In this document: piece by piece, positions 7,264 to 12,021 of the stretch
How positions within the stretch are numbered: position 1 is the stretch's first letter
Layout of the letters: every line of letters starts with the position of its first letter
Assembly (NCBI GenBank): GCA_021785055.1
Contig: JAJYGS010000080.1
Location: forward strand, 1-12,021
DNA length: 12,021 nt
Direction of reading: 5' to 3'
From: Nitrospirota bacterium
GTDB lineage: Bacteria; Nitrospirota; JACRHJ01
Translations under genes and position numbers: made by a program
Notes under the pieces: generated by a model
What the model was told of the DNA's origin: nothing
Databases searched by the model: none
Seen by the model: the letters and a program-made list of their open reading frames with translations, nothing else

Positions 7264-8290
7264 TGTATTCCACCCCTTTTCCGCCCGCGATTATCTCGCC
7301 CAGGACATATGCCTTCTCGCCAAGCGCCGCCGCTTTCTTTGCAACGGATTCCGCCTCCTGTGCGCCTACGACAACTATCATCCCTATCCCCATATTGAAA
7401 TCCCGGAACATCTCGGCGTCGTCCACGCGGCCCTTTTCCCGGATGAATTTAAATACCGGCATGACATCCCAACTGCCTTTGCGAATGCGCGCGCGGCAGC
7501 CTTCCGGTAACACCCTCGGCAGATTTTCCGTAATCCCTCCGCCCGTGATATGGGATAACCCTTTCACGTTATGGCTGTTTATCAACGTCAGCGCGTTCTT
7601 TACGTATATCCTTGTCGGGGTGAGGAGTTCGTCCGCGACTGTCTTTCCAAGCTCCGGGACGTACGAATCCACCTTCAGTCCCGCCGCCTCGAAGAATACC
7701 TTCCGCGCGAGCGAATAGCCGTTGGAGTGCAGGCCGGATGACGCAAGGCCGACGAGAATATCGCCCGGCTTTATTTTGCTCCCGTCGATAATCTTCGATT
7801 TATCGACCACACCCACGGCGAACCCGGCCAGGTCGTATTCCCCCTCGGCATAAAAACCCGGCATCTCCGCCGTCTCCCCGCCGATTAGCGCGCACCCGGC
7901 CTGCCTGCACCCTTCAGCAATCCCGGAGACGACCTTCGCGTGCCTTTCCGGTTCCAGTTTTCCGCAAGCGAAATAGTCGAGAAAAAATAGCGGCTCCGCG
8001 CCCGTGACGAGGATGTCGTTTACGGACATGGCGACCAAGTCTATGCCCACGGTGTCGTGCCTGTCGGCCATGAAGGCAATCTTGAGCTTCGTGCCGACGC
8101 CGTCCGTTCCGGAAACCAGTACCGGCTCTTTATACCCGCCCTTCAGCCCGAACAGACCGCCGAACCCCCCGATGTCCGTGAGCACTTCCGGACGGAACGT
8201 GGACTTCACGAACGGCTTTATCAGCTCCACGAATTTATTTCCGGAGTCTATGTCAACGCCCGCGGATTTATATGTAAGCTTGTCGTCCAT
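7256..8290 (-). CDS. purM: Phosphoribosylformylglycinamidine cyclo-ligase (AIR synthetase)
   Basis: A 344-residue ATP-dependent enzyme that closes the imidazole ring of aminoimidazole ribonucleotide, step five of purine synthesis. Seen: the N-terminal YKSAGVDIDSGN, the ATP/metal motif GTDGVGTKLK (61-70), VNDILVTGAEPLFFLDY (90-106), GGETAEMPG (137-145), GLHSNGYSLAR, and the glycine-rich HITGGGITENLPRVLP. Length is standard. The ATG at 8290 has GGGGAA five to ten bases upstream. It is the first gene of the tight purM-purN-livG-livF-bioD run. The 68-bp gap upstream holds a candidate promoter and a solo repeat arm. Pairing with purN is common in bacteria and strengthens both calls. Confidence 0.97.
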   Translation of the reverse strand: MDDKLTYKSAGVDIDSGNKFVELIKPFVKSTFRPEVLTDIGGFGGLFGLKGGYKEPVLVSGTDGVGTKLKIAFMADRHDTVGIDLVAMSVNDILVTGAEPLFFLDYFACGKLEPERHAKVVSGIAEGCRQAGCALIGGETAEMPGFYAEGEYDLAGFAVGVVDKSKIIDGSKIKPGDILVGLASSGLHSNGYSLARKVFFEAAGLKVDSYVPELGKTVADELLTPTRIYVKNALTLINSHNVKGLSHITGGGITENLPRVLPEGCRARIRKGSWDVMPVFKFIREKGRVDDAEMFRDFNMGIGMIVVVGAQEAESVAKKAAALGEKAYVLGEIIAGGKGVEYSG

Positions 8291-8304
8291 TATTTTCCCC
8301 GGTT

Positions 8305-8333
8305 TGTCATTCTGAGCAACGCGAAGAATCCGC
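8305..8333 (+). repeat. Solo arm of an extragenic palindromic repeat
   Basis: Reading the plus strand from 8305, this 29-bp stretch (TGTCATTCTGAGCA... ending GAATCCGC) matches, with one gap and a few changes, the outer 30 bases of the right arm of the element at 11780-11859 read on the minus strand. No matching opposite arm follows, so it looks like a decayed or half copy. It sits between purM and the radical SAM gene. Similar CATTCTGAG...GAAGAATC repeats are common between genes in many environmental bacterial genomes. Confidence 0.7.
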
Positions 8334-8340
8334 CCTTAAG

Positions 8341-8368
8341 ATTATAGATAAAAATATTTTAAGTGCAA
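8341..8368 (-). promoter_or_regulatory. Candidate promoter for the purM operon
   Basis: The minus strand holds a perfect -10 hexamer TATAAT (8341-8346) in an AT-rich tract. Upstream, TTGCAC (8363-8368) stands 16 bp away, matching only three of six -35 positions and lying across the last codons of the radical SAM gene. The predicted start (about 8334) falls at the edge of the solo repeat arm, about 45 bp before the purM ATG. The -10 is strong and the -35 weak; function is inferred. Confidence 0.5.
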
Positions 8369-9360
8369 GGACGTATTTTAAATGTCCCCGGCTCGGCGTC
8401 GCCGGACGTGATTTTTATCTCTTTGCCAGTGGACCTGGATAGCTCCCTGACGTTGGCGGCCCTGATGCCTTTATAGATTGACAACTCGCGCGGATTTACA
8501 ATAATCTCGACCGCTTCGCCTTCAAGATTTTCCAGCGCCCTGAGCATATTATCCAACGCAATTTTCGACCTCACGAGGTGCCCGAACGAAGGATGATACG
8601 GCCCGGCGAGGAGGGATTTCTCCAGATCCTCGCCGGGCTGAAGCCCCAGGCGAATAACCCTTATGCCCGCCGCCTCGAATATCTCCACGCCCTGTGCGCA
8701 TAGCTCCACCGCCTCGAAAAGCGAAAGCGGCGCGTATTCCCCACGACGCCACATATCCGCAAGCGCGGAGCCTTCGACGACCAGCACCGGATATATCCGC
8801 ACGAAGTCCGGAGACATCTTGACGGTCTCATGCACGGTATGCAGGAATTTATCCCTGTCGTCTCCCGGCAGGCCGGCCATGAGCTGGATGCCCAGTTCCA
8901 TCCCCGCGTCCTTAACAGCCTTCGCGGCCCGCACGGCATCGGCGCCCGTGTGCCCGCGCCCAGATTTTTCGAGCACTGAGTCGTCCAGGGACTGCACTCC
9001 GAGTTCGACCGTCTTTACATTATGTTCTTTAAGGAACCGCGCCAGTTCGGCGTCTATTTCATCCGGCCTCGTCGAAAGCCTTATGCCGTAGGCAAATCCC
9101 CCGGAGATAAAACCCGATGCGACGGATAAATATTTCTTCTGCTCCGGCTGCGGCATTGCGGTGAACGTCCCGCCGTAAAACGCGATGACGGCTTCCGGCC
9201 TTTCGCGGGAAAGTGCGTCGGAGAGATATTCAGAAACTTCTTCCGGGGCGGGCGCGGCTGATACGCCTGAGATATTTCTCTGGTTGCAGAACGCGCAGAG
9301 GTGCGGGCAACCCTTGTGCGGGATGAAGACGGGGACTATAAGATTTTTGTGGAACGACAT
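8359..9360 (-). CDS. Elp3-like radical SAM protein (no acetyltransferase domain)
   Basis: A 333-residue radical S-adenosylmethionine protein. The 4Fe-4S motif is CxxxCxxC with Cys18, Cys22 and Cys25 in GCPHLCAFCNQR. FYGGTFT (61-67) provides the SAM-contacting glycines, followed by STRPD (96-100), VELGVQSL (118-125) and QLMAGLPG (159-166), as in the Elp3/YhcC branch. The C-terminal acetyltransferase domain of true Elp3 is absent. The same kind of gene commonly sits next to rnc in other bacteria, as here. Its reaction is not established to my knowledge; a role in tRNA or other RNA modification is a guess from Elp3 kinship. The ATG at 9360 has no purine-rich ribosome binding site, and I found no better start. 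A 74-bp repeat lies just upstream. Family membership is firm, function open. Confidence 0.88.
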   Translation of the reverse strand: MSFHKNLIVPVFIPHKGCPHLCAFCNQRNISGVSAAPAPEEVSEYLSDALSRERPEAVIAFYGGTFTAMPQPEQKKYLSVASGFISGGFAYGIRLSTRPDEIDAELARFLKEHNVKTVELGVQSLDDSVLEKSGRGHTGADAVRAAKAVKDAGMELGIQLMAGLPGDDRDKFLHTVHETVKMSPDFVRIYPVLVVEGSALADMWRRGEYAPLSLFEAVELCAQGVEIFEAAGIRVIRLGLQPGEDLEKSLLAGPYHPSFGHLVRSKIALDNMLRALENLEGEAVEIIVNPRELSIYKGIRAANVRELSRSTGKEIKITSGDAEPGTFKIRPCT

Positions 9361-9388
9361 GAGATAATGGTTGGCGGTTAAATAAAAA

Positions 9389-9462
9389 CGTCATACCCGC
9401 GAAAGCGGGTATCGAATTTAAATCAAACCCTGGATTCCAGATTAAATCATTCGGGAATGACG
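9389..9462 (+). repeat. MITE-like element with terminal inverted repeats and a GAAA hairpin
   Basis: A 74-bp extragenic element between rnc and the radical SAM gene. The ends are inverted copies of CGTCAT-N-CCCG (10 of 11 bases). Inside the left end, ATACCCGC-GAAA-GCGGGTAT (9393-9412) forms a perfect 8-bp stem closed by a GAAA tetraloop. Further in are an AT-rich core (GAATTTAAATCAA) and the palindrome CTGGATTCCAG (9430-9440). The type GTCATNCCCGCGAAAGCGGG is widespread as a dispersed repeat in several proteobacterial groups. It encodes nothing. Strand is arbitrary. Confidence 0.8.
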
Positions 9463-9474
9463 ATCCACCGGCCT

Positions 9475-10188
9475 TTACCGGTCAGAAGCCGGGCCACCAG
9501 CCAGCGCTTCCAGAGCCACTTGGGCCGCGTGCTGCTCGGCCTCTTTTTTGCTCCTGCCGCTGCCCTTGCCCAGGACACGACCGCCGGCCTCTATCTCCAC
9601 ATCGAAGACCTTCTGGTGGTCCGGCCCGGACTCGTTCACGACAGTATATCTCGGCAGCTCTCCGAATCTGCTCTGGCAGGCCTCCTGGAGTTCCGTCTTG
9701 TAATCGAATACCAGGCCGCCGGAGACCATTGCCTTTATGTCTTTTTCAAAGTTGTTGCGGATAAAACGGTATGCCTCGTCCAGGCCGGAATCGAGATAAA
9801 TGGCGGCGATAATCGCTTCCATGGCGTTGGCCAGCAGGGATGGCTTTTCGCGCCCACCGGTAAGCTCCTCTCCTTTTCCCAGAAAAAGATAACCGCCGAT
9901 TCCAAGCCTCAGAGCTACCTTGGAGAGGCTCGACTCGCTCACCACCACCGCGCGGAGCTTGGAGAGCTCTCCTTCCGGGGAGTTCGGGCAAAGATTCATT
10001 ATAAAATCGCTGATTATGAAATCGAGAACGGTATCGCCTAAGAACTCCAGGCGCTCGTTATGGCCTGACATGCCAAGCCGGTTCTCGTTGGCAAATGATT
10101 TGTGCGTGAGGGCCTGCATGAGGAGGGAGGGCTGGCCGAAATTATACTCCAGCCTCTTTTCGAGCTCATGGACATTCTCGGAATGCAT
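9475..10188 (-). CDS. rnc: Ribonuclease III
   Basis: A 237-residue double-strand-specific endoribonuclease that processes rRNA precursors and other structured RNAs as a homodimer. The catalytic domain (about 8-135) contains the signature NERLEFLGD (44-52) with metal-site Glu48 and Asp52, then LANAMEAIIAAIYLDSG with Glu124. The residue aligned with E. coli Asp114 is Asn121. The C-terminal double-stranded RNA-binding domain (about 160-232) includes DYKTELQEACQ and GKGSGRSKKEAEQHAAQVAL. Length is normal. The ATG at 10188 lies 11 bp after the fabF stop with a weak ribosome binding site (TAAG), suggesting coupling. The order acpP-fabF-rnc is a common bacterial arrangement. Confidence 0.96.
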   Translation of the reverse strand: MHSENVHELEKRLEYNFGQPSLLMQALTHKSFANENRLGMSGHNERLEFLGDTVLDFIISDFIMNLCPNSPEGELSKLRAVVVSESSLSKVALRLGIGGYLFLGKGEELTGGREKPSLLANAMEAIIAAIYLDSGLDEAYRFIRNNFEKDIKAMVSGGLVFDYKTELQEACQSRFGELPRYTVVNESGPDHQKVFDVEIEAGGRVLGKGSGRSKKEAEQHAAQVALEALAGGPASDR

Positions 10189-10199
10189 AATGTCTTAGC

Positions 10200-11441
10200 T
10201 CAACCGGTGAACTTCCGGAACAGCAGACAGCCGTTAGTGCCGCCGAACCCGAACGAATTGGAAAGCGCGGCATTTACGCCGGCCTCGCGCGCCTCGTTGG
10301 GGACGTAGTCGAGGTCGCATTCCGGGTCGGGGGTTTCAAGGTTTATTGTGGGCGGAATCCTTCCTTCCATGATGGTCTTGACGGCGACGATCGCCTCGAC
10401 GCCGCCGGCCGCGCCCAATAGATGGCCGGTCATGGACTTTGTCGAGCTTACCGGGATTTTATACGCGCGCTCTCCCATCGACGATTTGATTGCCATAGTC
10501 TCGAACTCGTCGTTGAACTTCGTAGAGGTGCCGTGAGCGTTGATATAGCTTATATCTTCCGGGCCCAAACCCGCATCCTTCATCGCCATTTTTATGCAGC
10601 GGGCCGCGCCCTCGCCGTTGGGGGCCGGGGCGGTCAGGTGATAGGCGTCGCCTGAGAGACCGTATCCCGCAAGCTCGGCCAGTATGTCGGCCCCGCGGGC
10701 CTTTGCGTGCTCCAGTTCTTCGAGGACCATCACGCCCGCGCCCTCGCCCATGACAAAACCGTCCCTCTGGGCGTCGAATGGCCTGCTTGCGCGCTCCGGC
10801 TCGTCGTTCCTCGTGGAGAGGGCCTTCATGGCGTTGAACCCGCCTATGCCCATCGGCGTAATGCAGGCCTCTGTGCCGCCCGCTATCATGACGTCGGCGT
10901 CTCCGCGCTGGATGACCTTGAATGCGTCGCCTATATTGTGCGTCCCGGTGGCGCAGGCGGTGACCACGGCGGAGTTCGGCCCCTTTGCGCCCAGGATTAT
11001 GGATATTTGTCCGGAGGCGAGGTTGACGATGAGCATCGGGATGAAGAACGGCGTAATCTTCCTTGGGCCTTTCTCAAGCACGATTGCATGGTATTTCTCG
11101 ATGGCTATAAGGCCGCCCATCCCGGAGCCGACCATGACGCCGACACGCTCGGCGTTGGCATCTGTAATCTTCAGCCCGGATTGCTCCATGGCCATCCTCG
11201 AAGCCGCGATCGACAGATGAATAAATCTGTCCATCTTCTTTATTTCTTTGGCCTCGATGTAGAGCGCCGGGTCGAAACCCTTCACCTCGCCCGCGATTTT
11301 CGTGGCGAATTCTGCGGGGTCGAACTGAGTTATAGGGCCGACGCCGCTTTCCCCTTCCAGCATCCTGCCCCAGGTCTTGTCAACCCCAATGCCGAGCGGA
11401 GTTACCGCCCCCATGCCCGTTACAACTATACGTCTCTTCAC
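10200..11441 (-). CDS. fabF: 3-oxoacyl-[acyl-carrier-protein] synthase II (FabF)
   Basis: A 413-residue condensing enzyme that elongates acyl-ACP with malonyl-ACP in type II fatty acid synthesis. The catalytic triad is intact at the E. coli FabF numbering: Cys163 in TACATGTHNIGDA, His303 in NAHGTST, and His340 in MTGHLLGAAGG, with Lys335 just before. The N-terminal RRIVVTGMGAVTPLG, the GSGMGG loop and the C-terminal NSFGFGGTNG are typical, and length is standard. The ATG at 11441 is preceded by GGAG about ten bases upstream. It lies 30 bp after acpP and 11 bp before rnc. The His-His-Cys triad and the neighbouring acpP favour FabF over FabB. Initiating synthase FabH is excluded because it has a Cys-His-Asn triad. 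Confidence 0.97.
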   Translation of the reverse strand: MKRRIVVTGMGAVTPLGIGVDKTWGRMLEGESGVGPITQFDPAEFATKIAGEVKGFDPALYIEAKEIKKMDRFIHLSIAASRMAMEQSGLKITDANAERVGVMVGSGMGGLIAIEKYHAIVLEKGPRKITPFFIPMLIVNLASGQISIILGAKGPNSAVVTACATGTHNIGDAFKVIQRGDADVMIAGGTEACITPMGIGGFNAMKALSTRNDEPERASRPFDAQRDGFVMGEGAGVMVLEELEHAKARGADILAELAGYGLSGDAYHLTAPAPNGEGAARCIKMAMKDAGLGPEDISYINAHGTSTKFNDEFETMAIKSSMGERAYKIPVSSTKSMTGHLLGAAGGVEAIVAVKTIMEGRIPPTINLETPDPECDLDYVPNEAREAGVNAALSNSFGFGGTNGCLLFRKFTG

Positions 11442-11471
11442 AAAAATTCTCCGCCTACGGATTTCCGGTAT

Positions 11472-11702
11472 CTACGCCTTGCTTGCGATATAGTCCACGG
11501 CGTTCTGCACCGTTGCAATCTTCTCCGCCTCTTCTTCCGGTATCTCGATTCCGAATTCTTCTTCAAATGCCATTATAAGCTCGACGGTATCGAGGGAATC
11601 GGCGCCGAGGTCGTCTATAAAGGATGCCTGCGGAGTAACCTCGCCTTCCTCGACTCCAAGCTGCTCGGCTATTATCTTCTTGACTTTCTCATCAACTGAC
11701 AT
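11472..11702 (-). CDS. acpP: Acyl carrier protein
   Basis: A 76-residue acidic carrier protein holding growing acyl chains as thioesters on 4'-phosphopantetheine attached to Ser36 in DLGADSLDTVELIMAFEEEFG. The four-helix ACP pattern, the acidic IPEEEAEKI segment and the length are standard. The frame extends upstream to an ATG at 11879, but I chose the ATG at 11702: it has a perfect GGAGGTGA ribosome binding site (11707-11714), gives the normal ACP N-terminus (MSVDEKVKKII), and avoids translating the extragenic repeat at 11780-11859. It lies between fabG and fabF, the usual fatty acid cluster order. Its octanoyl form is also the donor for lipoate synthesis, which links it to gcvH in this window. 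Confidence 0.97.
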   Translation of the reverse strand: MSVDEKVKKIIAEQLGVEEGEVTPQASFIDDLGADSLDTVELIMAFEEEFGIEIPEEEAEKIATVQNAVDYIASKA

Positions 11703-11706
11703 TATC

Positions 11707-11714
11707 TCACCTCC
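11707..11714 (-). promoter_or_regulatory. acpP ribosome binding site that fixes the start
   Basis: GGAGGTGA on the minus strand, four bases before the ATG at 11702, is a near-perfect anti-16S match. The alternative upstream ATG at 11879 has only a GGGGCG stretch far upstream. The 12 bases before the ATG differ at a single position from those before gcvH. Confidence 0.85.
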
Positions 11715-11779
11715 ATATTGATTGGCAATTTTAAATACTACAGGTACAACAAATTTTTTAACCGCGCCAGTTGTGTCTT

Positions 11780-11859
11780 TGTCGTCCCGACCGTAGCGGA
11801 GGGACCTACCGTTGATTTTAAATTCAACTGCGGATTCCTCGACTGCGCTCGGAATGACA
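11780..11859 (+). repeat. 80-bp extragenic palindromic element
   Basis: Two 40-bp arms form one imperfect inverted repeat centred between 11819 and 11820. Comparing the left arm with the reverse complement of the right gives 28 identical bases of 40 without gaps. The ends are TGTC, and the centre is GTTGATTTTAAATTCAAC (11811-11828). The right arm is the widespread type TGTCATTCCGAGCG..., and a solo copy is at 8305-8333. The element lies in the 193-bp gap between fabG and acpP. It is non-coding, although an open frame runs through it into acpP. Strand is arbitrary. Confidence 0.82.
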
Positions 11860-11895
11860 GGTAAAATACCGGGCGCCATAAATTACGCCCCTACA

Positions 11896-12021
11896 TTACA
11901 TATACATCCCACCGTTTACGTGGATGACCTGGCCCGTGATATACGCCGCCGCGTCTGACGCCAGGAACTTAACCGCCGCCGCAATGTCCTCCGGCACCCC
12001 AAGCCGCCCGAGCGGCACCTG
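11896..12021 (-). CDS. fabG: 3-oxoacyl-ACP reductase FabG, C-terminal 41 residues (5' part outside window)
   Basis: The minus-strand frame from the window edge to a TAA at 11896-11898 encodes 41 residues with the FabG-type ending: PLGRLGVPEDIAAAVKFLAS, then YITGQVIHVNGGMYM. This matches the C-terminus of short-chain dehydrogenase/reductases of the FabG type, which reduce 3-oxoacyl-ACP with NADPH in fatty acid elongation. The Rossmann fold and the Ser-Tyr-Lys active site lie outside the window and cannot be checked. Position directly before acpP and fabF supports FabG over other short-chain dehydrogenases. Confidence 0.92.
   Translation of the reverse strand, partial: QVPLGRLGVPEDIAAAVKFLASDAAAYITGQVIHVNGGMYM

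Noticed and set aside
10707..11699. Long plus-strand open frame (330 codons) opposite fabF and acpP; similar long frames at 1280-2092 and 2806-3687
   Set aside because: They lie antisense to genes with intact catalytic motifs, show no recognisable motif, and are expected where a GC-rich codon pattern depletes stops on the opposite strand.
11715..11760. Promoter for acpP-fabF in the AT-rich stretch before acpP
   Set aside because: TAAAAT and TAGTAT are possible -10 boxes, but no -35-like hexamer lies at 16-18 bp from either.
11703..11879. Upstream extension of acpP
   Set aside because: It translates the extragenic palindromic repeat; the ATG at 11702 has a perfect ribosome binding site and gives a standard ACP.
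11871..11890. Hairpin GGGCG/CGCCC just after fabG as a terminator
   Set aside because: The stem is only 5 bp with a 10-base loop and no U-tract follows on the minus strand, so it does not qualify as an intrinsic terminator.
1..12021. CRISPR array, tRNA/rRNA, transposase, phage or defence genes
   Set aside because: No direct-repeat array, no cloverleaf or rRNA-like stretch, and every supported frame belongs to a core-metabolism family; gaps are under 200 bp and hold only the repeats and signals listed.

Overview
This is a gene-dense, GC-rich bacterial window in which every supported gene lies on the minus strand, so transcription runs from high to low coordinates. All genes are recognisable core-metabolism families. 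The set (FabG/AcpP/FabF type II fatty acid synthesis, RNase III, PurM/PurN, Liv-type ABC ATPases, BioD, GcvH, lipoamide dehydrogenase, phosphohexomutase, enolase) and the gene order fabG-acpP-fabF-rnc-radical SAM suggest a free-living Gram-negative bacterium, perhaps of the Desulfobacterota/Nitrospirota kind. That placement is an inference from gene order and from the type of extragenic repeat, and it is weak.

Layout in transcription order. (1) 12021-10200: 3' end of fabG, an 80-bp palindromic extragenic repeat, acpP and fabF (fatty acid synthesis). (2) 10188-8359: rnc, a 74-bp MITE-like repeat, then an Elp3-like radical SAM protein. (3) 8290-4349: purM, purN, livG, livF and bioD, packed with 8-bp overlap, 8-bp gap, 8-bp overlap and 4-bp overlap. 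They look like one translationally coupled operon, with a candidate promoter at 8341-8368. (4) 4352-3828: gcvH with its own near-consensus sigma70-type promoter, whose -35 box overlaps the bioD stop codon, and a perfect 10-bp-stem intrinsic terminator. (5) 3810-1: lpdA, an alpha-D-phosphohexomutase and the first 296 codons of eno, which runs off the window.

Functional links: AcpP carries the acyl chains from which octanoyl groups for lipoate are made. GcvH is a lipoylated carrier and Lpd reoxidises its dihydrolipoyl arm. BioD contributes to biotin, the cofactor of the carboxylase that starts fatty acid synthesis. PurN consumes formyl-tetrahydrofolate, and the glycine cleavage system supplies one-carbon folate. 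These links rest on known pathways and are not evidence of a new system.

I found no CRISPR array, tRNA or rRNA, phage gene, transposase, toxin-antitoxin pair or unknown multi-gene system. No stretch over 300 bp lacks a gene. The points worth a second look are the isolated gcvH transcription unit with lpdA directly behind its terminator, three related extragenic repeats, the LivGF ATPases without permease or binding-protein genes in a purine/biotin operon, and a substituted metal-site position in RNase III.
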